From the NCBI GenBank assembly GCA_015680685.1, contig MNCI01012642.1, positions 662,800 to 726,799 of the forward strand: a stretch of DNA of 64,000 bases, read 5' to 3'. Under the pieces are notes generated by a model, which worked only from the letters and a program-made list of their open reading frames with translations, was not told where the DNA came from and did no database searches. Within the stretch, counting starts at the first letter, position 1. The number at the start of each line of letters is the position of its first letter. The translations under genes were made by a program, and so were the position numbers. This document shows, in pieces, positions 1 through 10,019 of this stretch. Source of the stretch: Gnetum montanum. Its lineage: Eukaryota > Streptophyta > Gnetopsida > Gnetales > Gnetaceae.

Positions 1-357
1 ATTTCAAACTTTACTTTTATCCTTCATCAAGACGAACAACTACGATGGAGAGACCTTCAAGATAACATCGTGTTACCCTCAGATCAATCTATCCCAAACA
101 TGCTCTTCCGTGCCTTGGCACAGATTGGCATGCAGGAACTATTTGCTGAATATGTTGCTGGAGAGTTTGACATGATGGATTATCATCCCATAGCTTTGCA
201 ATATATGAGGGACTTAAGGCAGGAGAGTCAACACACATTGTCGAAGGGCAAAGCCCTACATGTACTTAGTGAAATAGGAGATGAGGAACCCCTTATAATG
301 GGTTCTTTAGCAAATGATGTTCCCCCTCCTCATGATGGTGAAGAGATTAGGCATTAG
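1..357 (+). CDS. Conserved leader frame upstream of gag (ORF0-like, partial)
   Basis: One frame is open from base 1 to the stop at 355-357 (118 codons, N-terminus outside the window; first internal Met at 70). I recognise no domain. The frame is conserved at protein level, with stops, upstream of gag in element D (minus strand, about 21480-21080). Shared segments include NFTFIL near the start, DE-L--W-D, then NI-L and S-P--ML. Residues are kept although the DNA has diverged, which suggests past selection as protein. It lies about 390 bp before the gag start. It could be an N-terminal extension of gag read by frameshift or splicing. Function unknown. Confidence 0.5.
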   Translation: MSNFTFILHQDEQLRWRDLQDNIVLPSDQSIPNMLFRALAQIGMQELFAEYVAGEFDMMDYHPIALQYMRDLRQESQHTLSKGKALHVLSEIGDEEPLIMGSLANDVPPPHDGEEIRH

Positions 358-745
358 AGCCTTCGATCAACTGTACATACTACGGGTTCTGATCCCCGTG
401 AACACTAACTGTTCACGGAAGGAACAACCACTCACACTAAGGACAGACACATAGATCGTTATAACGATCAAGGCCAAAGTAGCTGAAGAGAAGGTAAGAA
501 ACATCACCACGGTGATGGCTCCCCTTCTTCTTCTCCTTCATCTCACCACTCACTCTCCTTCCACATCTGGGCGTAGCCATCGTGAACATAACAGTGAGGG
601 TAAAGGTAAAGAAGATGAGAGACCTCAACAGGAAGGTCGAGAGATAGGATGAGGGCAAGAACGTAGGGAGAGTAGGGAACCATGAAGAAATTATAGACAT
701 CATGACAAAAATGATCATGAAAAACCCCTACTCGTAACCCGAAGT
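358..745 (+). other. Leader between ORF0-like frame and gag of element C
   Basis: This stretch carries several frameshifted codons, purine-rich runs and no open frame I can support. It equals the region between the leader frame and gag in element D. Confidence 0.4.
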
Positions 746-1657
746 ATGCTTGACATTAAAGCGGCCGTTAGGATTCCCACAAGGCACTTAAAAGATAGTC
801 GGATCAAGCGTTTGGACATAAATAATATCCCACGCTTTGAAGGGGAATACAACGCTGATCCACAATATCATTTACAGGCATTCCACGATGCTTGTGCCTT
901 GCAGAATATAGATAATGAGTGGTAGAAGCTTAAGTTGTTCCCAAGGAAACTCACCAAAGAAGCAGAGAGCTGGTACTAATCCTTAGAAGTAGAAACCATC
1001 AGGAGGTGGAGTACGATGCTTGAACTGTTCAACAACAAATATCAGATGTACTCTAGAGTGTACAATTTGCGTAAGCAGATCCAAGGCTGGAAACAAGGTG
1101 CTTATGAACCCTTGGATGCTACCATGGCCCGCTACTATACATTGTTACATCATTGCCTGGGCCATGGGTATGCACAGCGAGATCAACTTCACTACATCAT
1201 GGATGGGCTAAGGCACGAAACGAGACAAACTCTTGGGACTTATGCCCAAGGGAGGCTGTCACAACTTAGAGCCCATGAAGTACATAGTTTGTTGGAACAA
1301 GTAGCACAAGAAGAGGATGAACTACGTAAGAGGAAAAGTACAAAAGAATATAACCACGATCCCTTCCTTCGTAAGAAGGGAGTGAAATTCTGTGATGAGG
1401 AGGATGAGTCACCACTCGAAGAGTTGGTGAACCAGAAAACCTTGCCGATCCAAAAGTTAACAATCGAGGTATCGGCCAAGATGGACCAAATGTGGGATTC
1501 CTTAGATTCAAAAATGGAAACATTCTTGAAAATCGTAGAAGAGTCTAAGGAAGAAAAAAGTAGTGACAAAGGTAAAATAAAGCAGATAAATTTAAGCCCT
1601 GCACATAACAAGGGTAAGGGAAAAATTCCTATCTCTGATGGGGCTTGTGAACTTTGA
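746..1657 (+). pseudogene. gag: gag (capsid) of element C, two in-frame stops
   Basis: Gag forms the retrotransposon particle in the cytoplasm. The frame starts at the ATG at 746 and is interrupted by a TAG near 922 and a TAA near 979. From 1016 it is open for 213 codons. Visible gag features are the DP--HL-AF-DAC segment at the N-terminus, the AESWY segment, and the LHHCLGHGYAQRDQLHYIMDGL-type helix region typical of the plant retrotransposon gag domain. The C-terminal part is Lys/Glu-rich and ends just before a decayed zinc knuckle. The same protein is encoded by E (6080-7053) and D (about 20780-19740). Identity as gag is firm; the lineage (Athila-like) rests on D's RT and integrase. Confidence 0.85.
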
Positions 1658-2389
1658 CATAGATGATGATAGTGGATGTTGCCCAGTTATCTCACATCTA
1701 TAGGAATCTGGGGTGTATGTGCTAAATCCAAGACTCAACCAACGGCAAACACCCCAAAGGTTACCTTATCCACAAGGTAACCCAAGGCAGTTTCACCAAC
1801 CACTAATGTATTACCCAAGTGGAACTCCACCACAACCCATTGGACAACATCAGCAGTGGCAGTACCCACAATCATGAGGGATGCCACCGCCAACACAACA
1901 GTACCCTTACTGGTAACCCGATCCTTATGGTTATTATGTGCAGCAGCCAGTTTCTCCAGGTGACTCTATGGGTCACACCACTCCCCAACGTCACTACCAA
2001 GTTTGGGAGTACTTCGAGAGGACTCCTTCTCCTTCGGGAGACATCTCACATTCATCCCATCCTCTAACTCCATCCGCACTTCTTCCACCTGTAGTTCCCA
2101 TACAACTTGTTCCAAAAATGCAAGGGGAATTACCTACTCAACTACAACAATGAAACACCGCAAGAGCTGTAAATATTCAGCTTGCAAATATCCAACGGGT
2201 GCTAGTTCTGACAACTGTACAAAGAAGAGGCCCTTCTTCAGAACTAGGATCCTAGACAAACTCTCGCAACAACAAGCAGTTGAGTACATGTATAGGCCTC
2301 CAACAACTAACCCTTCAGAGCACCCTTCAGTCCAAAATATTTGTACATATATGGTTATGTTAACACATACCATAATTGACTGGATCAAG
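1658..2389 (+). other. Pro/Gln-rich gag-protease linker of element C
   Basis: This stretch continues as decayed coding sequence rich in Pro, Gln, Tyr and Ser (repeated PQ, PYPQG, PPPTQQ). It begins with remains of a Cys/His cluster (GCCPVISHL) that is fuller in E and D (CDIC, HPKGCC). The cluster spacing resembles a gag zinc knuckle. In C the first two cysteines are lost. There are several stops. Confidence 0.5.
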
Positions 2390-2941
2390 GTGGGCCACCT
2401 TCCCAGGAAACTATTTGACCCTGGGAGCCCCTTAATTCATTTACAAATCGCCGAAAATGCACCACATCAAGCTCTTCTTGACTTAGGTTCTGGAGTCAAT
2501 CTAATATCACGAAAAATGTATCAAGCCTAGAACCTGTCTCAACTTAAGAAGAGCAACATCCAACTAGAGCTAGCTGACCAGTCCATCACCATTCCCTTAG
2601 GATTGGTGGAGGACATCATCACCACTATTTTTGGGTGGTCATACCCAGCTGATTTCCTGGTGATTGAAGTTAACAACGAAGGGGGCTTCCCAATTATAAT
2701 GGGAAGGCCATGGCTAAGTACAGTAGATGCGTACCTAGGGATCTGTGATCTTTCCTTGCAAATTTCTAAGATAAACATTTATGGAAAGATCGAGAAGAAG
2801 AAAGTTCCATGCATCACATACAATGATTCATCGGGTGATGACATGAAGGAAATGTCTCTATGTCACAGGTGTGCCCTTGAGATTGTGAAACAAAGATGCC
2901 TGTATGTAGCAACCACACAACCAATAGTAGACACCCTGTAG
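2390..2941 (+). pseudogene. Retropepsin-like aspartic protease of element C
   Basis: Retroviral-type protease that would process Gag-Pol. The frame contains LLDLGSGVNLIS, which matches the Athila-type active-site loop (D-L-G-x-S/G-V-N-L), and further on IIMGRPWLSTVDA, the conserved flap-distal segment (G-RPWL--) of plant gypsy proteases. A stop after the active-site segment (about 2528-2530) and a frame change split it into two open pieces, 2003-2530 and 2603-2941. The active-site Asp is intact here, whereas E and D have altered loops. It is followed directly by tail sequence instead of RT. Confidence 0.8.
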
Positions 2942-5078
2942 TTGATAGCTACTCGAAAGAGCAAATAAATATGCATGGAATGAACTGAGGGGACAACTCA
3001 TGCCAACAATAGAGGCATAGACACATTGGAATATGAGTGTTGCCAACTTCCACCCCTCAACCTAAGAACATCAGCAAGGAGAAGTTGGGCACTTTTAAGA
3101 AATTCAAATAGGTGCTCATTATTTTGGATCTCTCCCTTACAATTCAATCATGGGGGAGATGGCCACCTATGCTAATCATATGGGGCCCTTAGTTCTTTTT
3201 AAGTTTTTGTTTTACATGTTTTTGTTTTACACATTTTTGTTTTATACGTTTTTGTTTTACAAATTTCTTTAACTTTTCTTGTTTTTGTTTTACAACATTA
3301 TTGTACTTTGCCATTTGTGTGTGTGTGTGTGCTATCCACCATGTAAGTTCGTCACCCAATAAGTATTCAGAACGATGGTATGAACTATTTTTCATTGATT
3401 GCTAATGTTTGGTTTTTACCTTTAAGTTATGATGTTGAGACTAAGGTATGTTCTTTTGGTATGGCAGGCAATGAGTCCACTTCATCCATCCATCCACCAA
3501 AGTCTATGGTTTCTCTTGGCTTGGACATGTACAGTTCCCTTCCTCATAAGAACTTTAATGAATCGATGACTAGTACTTCTCAAATTAAGGAAGGACTCAA
3601 GGTTTGAAAAGGATGTGACTTCAAGGGAACTTGATGCATTTGTGTTGGCCATTCGCTTGGGTGCTTGGATGTTTTCTTCTTGAGTTTTCTTACTGTTCTG
3701 ATGTTACCCACTTTCCGAAAGCTGAGACAATAAAAATAAGAAGTCTTTGCATGGTGTGGTCCTCACTCATAAAGATAAAAAAAAACCAAAGTGAGCATTC
3801 AAAGCACACCCCTTAGACGAAATAACTTTGGGCTAAAAGCACTGGTTATGGAACCAAAGTGTTCCCTCTAACTAAGGCCCTTCTCACTCCCATTCTCTCC
3901 TTTGTTTCGTCAGATTGGTGGTGGCTCTTGGAGATGCATTCTTGTTACTCCAGTGGATGGTTTGGCCAAGTGTATTGATGTGAAGTCATTGGATGTGGTT
4001 GGTTTGAGGCCAGCGTTGGAATGAGATTTGCCAAGTCACATTAATCATACAACACACAAGGGGCTGTACACCACCTTGTTCTTGGGATTCCATTCCATCC
4101 TCTTCTCTCCACCCTTCTCTCCAGTGTTCACCTCATTGTCGGTTGTATCATTAGTGTATACTTTAGTAGATATATTGTTTATTTTTGGTTAATTCTCATG
4201 GTTAAGACTTTAACTCTTGTTCCAAAGGACATTCCCAGAGCCTATGGACTCTTTGAATGTGGGTTTGTCAGGGCACTAAGGGCATGAGCCTGCTTTGGGG
4301 AGGACCCACTAACATTCCTTTTGACACATTAGTTAACTTCTTTTCCTTAACATTTTGCAATTAATTTTATTTTGTTCATTTCCATCTTGACATCTCTTTT
4401 ATTGATGTCCTAGTTGTTAGTTTTTATCTCTCTTCCTTACTCCTTTTCTTTCTTCATTCTATCACTACTGGAGGTTCGCGATTAGTCATGGGCTTATGGG
4501 GCCTGATTTTTTCGATTTTCTCCTAGCCCTGAATTTTTTTGCTTTTCTTCCTAACCCCTACATCTTCGGTAGCCATCATTTATATATTCCCAGATTAGTA
4601 TCAGCCATACCACAACCCAGCCAATGGACTTACACTTAAGCAAGGTATAATCACATTGAAATTCATTTACCATTGCTAATATAAGACTGTGTTATGTGTG
4701 TAGATGGCGATCATGCAACAACGGACTGGATCTGGAGGAAGCACTTGGAATGGAGCAGTACTGAAAGCAGCTATACAAGGAGCAAGATCGATGATGCGCT
4801 TATGAATGGACAACGAAAGGCACAATCTGGGCATTGGCAGCAGTAAGACTTCTTCTCTCTTCTTCTCTTCTCTTCTCTCTTCTTTTTTCTCTCCAGCTAC
4901 CAAATGTGGCCTGATGTCAATGTAATAAGGTGTTCACCCTTGTTGTCATGAACACCAGTTTGTCAAGTCTTGTAATAATGATCCGTTCACATGTCATCCC
5001 ATTAGTTCCATTCCCTCAATAATTCTATACCTACCCAATATCATTGTAATGAACTCGAGGATGAGTTTTCATTTATTC
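2942..5078 (+). other. 3' non-coding tail of element C
   Basis: No gene is supported here. The part from about 3120 begins with the GGGGGAGATGG purine run that follows integrase in D (minus strand near 15360). The segment 3380-4330 aligns by eye with D 15020-14040 reversed, including shared phrases around the words CTCTATGGTTT and GGGCATGAGCC. D's large third frame is absent. A CT-rich run lies at about 4848-4895. The stretch 4780-5078 is shared with element G at the right window end. Confidence 0.6.
3204..3292 (+). repeat. Tandem TTTTTGTTTTACA repeat
   Basis: Four to five imperfect units of about 19 bp with core TTTTTGTTTTACA, followed by a (GT)n run near 3314-3331. Low-complexity tail of element C. 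Confidence 0.7.
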
Positions 5079-5087
5079 ATGGGGGTA
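5079..5087 (+). other. Polypurine tract of element C
   Basis: CATGGGGGTA directly precedes the LTR start TGATGG. The same arrangement occurs on the minus strand at element G (63713/63714) and, slightly altered, at D (9672-9680). This is the expected plus-strand primer site. Confidence 0.65.
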
Positions 5088-6045
5088 TGATGGGACGCAA
5101 TATCGCATGAGCCGTGATATTGCAGCTGTCGTGATATCACATCATCCCCTATGATATCGCGTACGCGATATTGCGGTCCGCCATCATATCTATAAATAAG
5201 ATGTGGCACTTCCCTTATTGATCATCCTAGGCTTAAAGTAGCAAAGCTCTGGTGGATTGATCACCCTAGAGATAGATTATTTTCCATGTGCCCACAGTAG
5301 GAGTCCCCAAGTGAACGGATCTTTATTCGAGCAGCTTTGTACCTAAATGCAAGTTGTGTACGGCAATAAAGATGAGCTTTGTGGATAAACCTTGTAGTAT
5401 ATGGATAGGTTTTATGATATGTTATTTCTTACATGTTATTTATTACCTGTTGTTAGCACGGTATGAGTACGACTTGATTACGAGCATTTACAAATGTGTA
5501 CGGTTAGTGAAGGAATCGGTTACTCATCACGATTAGGCTCTCTCACCCTAAACTCCTAGAACATGGGATAAGTATGACTTGGTTATGAGCATTCAAGGAT
5601 GTGTACGGTTAGCCAAGGAACAGATGCTTATCACACTTAGGTTAGTTAAGTGCCTCAGTACGACCACTTCGAGCACGTGCGTTACGTGTGGTAATCCCAG
5701 TAATGATTTGCATTTGGTAGCGACAATTGCATAGTTCAAGGTGTGTACAGTAAGTGGGAACAGATGCTGACGCTAGGAACTTAGTGCATTAGTTAGAGTT
5801 AGTTAGTTTCTCAACCCTTTACCTCTTAGCATAGGAGAAAATTATAAAATACCATAAAAATCATATACCTCAGACTTGCTTAACCATACACCGTGACACA
5901 TACAAGGAAGCCTGGGAAGACAATGATTAGTTAACCCCAAGTGTTCCTTGCAGCGTGTAGGCATTTAGTCTGTGGAGTTCAACCGGATCATGCGTGCGAT
6001 GCTCGTATTCATATGGTTGAGTGTAGGGATACCTTCCACTCATCA
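5088..6045 (+). repeat. 3' LTR of element C
   Basis: 958 bp, starting TGATG and ending CATCA, a perfect 5-bp terminal inverted repeat. It matches G's LTR (62899-63713, minus) along its length with substitutions and indels, and more distantly D's LTR. A TATA box (TATAAATA) lies at 5191-5198 and AATAAA at 5365-5370, so U3 is about 100-150 bp and R/U5 the rest. U3 is packed with GATATCGC-type words. The base after it (6046) returns to E's gag leader. The target duplication cannot be checked because the left end is outside the window. Confidence 0.85.
5154..5171. promoter_or_regulatory. 18-bp perfect palindrome in LTR U3, upstream of TATA
   Basis: ATATCGCGTACGCGATAT reads the same on both strands. 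It sits about 20 bp before the TATA box at 5191, inside an array of GATATCGC / GCAATATCGC words (5097-5175). A role as a binding site is inference. Confidence 0.5.
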
Positions 6046-6079
6046 GGTAACATAGGACATCATCAACAATAATAAAATA

Positions 6080-7053
6080 ATGATGATGATGAGCCTTTAT
6101 TGGCAACTTGGAGCATGCTTAACATTGTATAGGTATTCAAGATCCTAACTAGGCATGTGAAAAAATAGTTAGATTAAGTGTTTAGACATGAACAATATCC
6201 CAAGATTTGAGGGGGATATTACTCTAATATATAGAACCATCTACAATCCTTTCACGATGTTTGTACCTTACAAAACATAGAGAATGATGAGAACAAATTG
6301 AAGTTATTCCCTAGAACACTCATCAAGAAGCAAAAGGTTGGTATTGGTCCTTGGAGCTAGAATCTATCCATTGATGGAGTACAATGTTGAAGCTATTCAA
6401 TGATAACTACTAGATGTACTCCATAGTGTCCGATATGAAAAGGTAAATCCAAGGCTAGAAACAAGAAACACATGATCCCTTGGATGTTGCCATGAGCAGA
6501 TATTATACTCTCTTACACTGATGCCCTAGCCATTGTTATTCTCAAAGGGAACAACTCTGCCACATCATAGATGGTCTCAAAGTAGAAACCATAAGAACTC
6601 TTGGGGTTTATGCCCAAGGGAGACTGTCTAAACTAAGAGCTCATCAGATCCAAAGGTTAATAGAGTAGGTAGCAAAAGCAAAAGTTGAGTTATGAAAAAA
6701 GGAAAGTGCAAAAGAATATAATAGGAACCCTTCCATCAGGAAAAGGGAGGTCCGATCCTATGACGAGGAGGAGTCACCACTTGACAAAGTGGTGAATAGA
6801 AAAACCTTGCCCATCCAAAAATATATTTCTGATATTTTAGCAAAAGTTGATAAATTATGGGACTCTTTGGATGAAAAATTCCAAACTTCTATGAAGACTG
6901 TTGAAGAATCCAAAGAGAAAAATAGTGATTGTGACTGTAGGAGGTAGAAAGAAGCTGAACATGCCTATCAGAAATGTAAGGAAAAAGATATTGCAATAGA
7001 AGAAGTTGTGGAGATAGACTCTAATGATAATGGTTGGTGTGACATTTGTTAAT
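6080..7053 (+). pseudogene. gag: gag of element E (heavily decayed)
   Basis: The start aligns with D's gag start (words ATGATGATGA..TATTGGCAACTTGGAGCATGC). The region then shows DMNNIPRFEG, LLKLFNDNY and the YAQGRLSKLRAH segment in changing frames. It ends with a CCHC-like knuckle (CDIC, DHPKGCC) around 7040-7080, which is also seen in D. At least eight stops or frame changes. Confidence 0.75.
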
Positions 7054-7784
7054 ATGACCATCCTAAGGGATGTTGCCCTATGGTGTCACACTTACAAGAT
7101 TCTAGGGTGTATGTGCTAAATCTATGACTAGCAACGAGGCAAGCACCCAAATGATTGCCTTATCCTCAAGGCAATCCAAGGTAGTTCTACTAGCAAATAC
7201 TATCTAAGTGGAGCTCCACCAAAATCGTATGAGCAATATCAATAGTGGCACCAACCATAGTCATGGGGAATGCCCCCACCAAGATGTAATATCCTTATAG
7301 GCAGCTAGTTCCATATGGGTACTACGTTCAACAACCTATTTATCTATGATGCTCTACACATTATGCATCATTCCAACATCACTATTATTCTCTAGAGTAC
7401 CATCTAACTCATTTATCATCTACTTGAGGAGAGTAGCCATATCCATACCATCCTCTACATCCATCTACACAAATCACTCCACCCTCAACCCAATTACCTC
7501 TTTCTCCATCCATGTTGGGTGAAATTTCCCCACAACTACAACAATGAAATTCTATGAGGGCTATACATTTATAACTTTCCTTTCAACCAAGTGGTTTGGA
7601 TAATTGATCTATGAAATGACCATTTTTCCAACTCAAAAGTCCTTCCAAACCCTCACAACCTAATGCAGCTAGTCACCCTATATCTCCAGCACCCTCATCC
7701 TCTGCATCAAACACATTTGAGAGCCCTTCAAACCAAACATCACTCAAATTTGCACTATGAAGTTAACTCATGTTGTTTCCAATT
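7054..7784 (+). other. gag-protease linker of element E
   Basis: Pro/Gln/Tyr/Ser-rich decayed coding, the same type as 1658-2389 in C. No separate gene. Confidence 0.5.
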
Positions 7785-8262
7785 GGATCAAGACTGGAAA
7801 CCTTCCCACAAAAATATTTGACTTAGGAAGTCCTCTTATTTACTTACAAATCACTAGACATGAGCCATGAAAGGCCCTTCTTGATTTTGATTCTAGTGTC
7901 AACCTCATCTTCCATGACATGTACAAGTCTTAGAACCTATACCTCTCAAGAAGGACAACATCTATTTGGAGTTGGTAGACTAGTCAATCATTATTCCTTT
8001 TGGAATAGTGGAGGATATTATAACTACAGTTTGTGGATGTTCTGATCCTACTGATTTTCTAGTGATCAAGGTAGAAAATTGTAAGGGAAACTTTTCCATC
8101 ATTATGTGACATGCATAGTTAAGCATGATTGATGCACAAATGTACATTAGGGACCTTTCTTTGGAAATCTCCAAGGAGAATGAATTTTGACAACTTGAGA
8201 AGAAGCATGTTCTATGCGTATATTCATAACGGGTGTAATTGTGTGTAGAAAATGTGGTCCAT
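7785..8262 (+). pseudogene. Protease of element E (active site altered)
   Basis: Contains GNLPTKIFDLGSPLIYLQI, then LLDFDSSVNLIFHDMY where C has LLDLGSGVNL, then the IVEDIITTVCGC and SLMIDAQMYIRDLSLEI segments of this protease family. The loop keeps the Asp but loses the glycine pattern. Frameshifts and stops mean it is inactive. Confidence 0.7.
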
Positions 8263-8756
8263 TAAAAGTTTATTCATCACAGCATGTAATTAGTATGCAC
8301 ATGAAACTGATATCAAAAGGTGCATATACACAACATCCATAAAACAAGAGGGCACCCAGTGGTTAACAGCTAACTCTGATAACAACATACTATGCATGGA
8401 CCCTACTGAGAGCCTAACATATGCTTATGTCAAAGGCATGTATGAACTTGAGCAAGTTCATCATCAACTCTCTAATGATGAAGATGATGATACCTGTTGG
8501 GAAGAGTTGGTAATTTTTGATAATTTCAAGTAGGAGCCCCTAGAGTTAAAAACTCTACCAGTTGGCATGGAGTACACATTTTTAAACAATGGTAATATAG
8601 TTATAATCAATGTAAATATTGCTTCCAAACAAAAAGATAAGTTATTGAAGGTGGTCAAAAAATGGTCAATAGCCTTTGCTTGGTCATATCCTAAATTGAC
8701 TGGAATTGATCCAAGGATATGCTAGCATCATATCTACACTAACTTGGCCCATGAAG
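8263..8756 (+). other. Protease-RT connection of element E
   Basis: Decayed coding between protease and RT. An acidic LS-DEDDDT segment near 8470-8500 is shared with D (minus strand near 18320). No separate gene. Confidence 0.45.
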
Positions 8757-8975
8757 TAAAGAATTTAGTCATATAGGTGACTAAATCCCAAGTTCAAGTA
8801 GATTGTCAAAGAGGAAATTGAACAACTCCTCAAGGTGTGGTTCATTTATCCCATCATGGATAGTGAGTGGGTTAGCCCACTCATAATTATGTCAAAGAAT
8901 GATGGCAAGTCGCAAGCCTACATCGACTTTAGGCTATTGAACATGGAAACATTTAAAGATCATTTCCCATTATCC
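8757..8975 (+). pseudogene. N-terminal RT fragment of element E
   Basis: Readable pieces are IVKEEIEQLLK, FIYPIMDSEWVSPLII, FRLLNMETFKDHFPL. These match the Athila-type RT start (IYP--DS-WVSP, KDHFPLPF). The reading stops after KDHFPL, where the sequence becomes D's LTR. Truncated. Confidence 0.8.
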
Positions 8976-9671
8976 AATTACACTTGTGATATTTTTTGAT
9001 ATGGTTAAGTGTAACTGAGGCATCTAATTTTTATCATTTTGTGTTTTATAAGTTAGTTCTTACATGTAGATAAAAGGAATTTGATTAACTAATCTAAATT
9101 AACTAATTAACTAGCATTTAATTAATCCTAACATAAGCATCTGATCCTACTTTCCATACACATCTTGAACCCACGTATCCACTATTGGGCAACCAAGCAC
9201 TATGCTACTGGGCATACCAAGCAAATACAGGTTATGCTCAAAGTGAGAATACTTATGTGTGTAATCTATCTGGTTTAATTGCTTCATTAATGTAATAACA
9301 AGAAAATATTTAATAACTAATGGAAAAAATTAATAAATAGTTAAGAACATTAAATGCATAAATAAAATAGCTAATCTATTCAAAGTGCTACAAGGTTTAT
9401 CAGAGAGCTCATCTTTATTGTTGCACACACTGTTGTGCTTAGGTAAAATAATGCTCCAATAAAGATCCATACACTCAATGACTCCTTCTATAGGCACTTA
9501 GGGGAAAAAATTCTAACTTTCAAATGAAAAAAATGCAAGAGCTCTACTATAGCTACAATCTCTACTTACCATAAATGCAGCTACAAGTGTGTATTTATAG
9601 CCAAAAATCAAGAAAATTAACACTATGTTGATGGGGCCTCATCAACACAACTAACTTGACATGACTTATCC
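8976..9671 (-). repeat. 3' LTR of element D (truncated by about 150 bp)
   Basis: Aligns with 21868-22547 with indels, but the last roughly 150 bp of the LTR (21712-21867) are absent. Sequence switches to E's RT around 8970-8976, where both partners share a short TTATCC/CCAA word. The TATA region (TATTTATAGCC on plus) lies near 9590-9602. The LTR start is GGATAAG instead of TGAT, a likely T to G change. Confidence 0.8.
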
Positions 9672-9680
9672 TATCCCCAT
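9672..9680 (-). other. Polypurine tract of element D
   Basis: Minus-strand ATGGGGATA directly before the LTR, equivalent to CATGGGGGTA in C. The flanking GAATGAAAAC / TTTGAGTTC words are also shared with C and G. Confidence 0.6.
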
Positions 9681-10019
9681 GACTGAATGAAAACTTGTCT
9701 TTGAGTTCTTTTACAAAATTGGGAAGGTATGACATTATTGATTGACTTTTCTTTAAACAAAATAAATTGACTAACCAAGAAAAAATGGAGTGCCCGAGTG
9801 TACGGATCCACACATTACAAAGAATGAAGGTGTTCAAGACACCAAATTGAACACCATGACTCAACACTTCAAAAATGAATAGCATACTTCTTGATGGTGT
9901 GAAGCTTGATGGAGAAGATGAGATGATCCTAGGTGATGGTGGTTCTTGAGGCTCTAAGGGACCTCCACCAACTTCATGCATTGGTGGTGGTTGAGGTGGC
10001 TATAGATATCCTATTGTTG

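Larger units (their letters stand above)
1..6045 (+). mobile_element. Element C: partial Athila-like Ty3/gypsy element, gag-protease only, with 3' LTR
   Basis: The window opens inside this element; its 5' LTR must lie to the left. In order it has a 5' leader frame (1-357), gag (746-1657), a Pro/Gln-rich linker, a retropepsin-like protease (about 2390-2941), a non-coding tail (2942-5078), a polypurine tract and a 3' LTR (5088-6045). There is no RT, RNase H or integrase. The tail from about 3120 matches, in the same order, the sequence after the integrase of element D, so the pol block is missing from within rather than cut off at an end. The LTR begins TGATG and ends CATCA. The element lies in the gag leader of element E, which resumes at 6046. 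The non-autonomous state is inferred from the missing pol. Confidence 0.85.
6046..8975 (+). mobile_element. Element E: Athila-like gag-protease-RT fragment
   Basis: Decayed internal region of a D-family element. It lacks its 5' end because element C lies in its leader, and it stops within the RT at about 8970-8976, where sequence switches to the truncated LTR of D. The order gag, zinc knuckle, protease, RT start is the normal one for the lineage. Stops and frameshifts are frequent throughout, more than in C. Confidence 0.8.

Noticed and set aside
437-718. Minus frame opposite the leader of C
   Set aside because: Low-complexity Phe/Leu/Ser translation of the purine-rich leader; no equivalent in D.
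9595-9981. 128-codon minus frame across the LTR edge of D
   Set aside because: It spans the polypurine tract and LTR start of D, so it is non-coding sequence read by chance.
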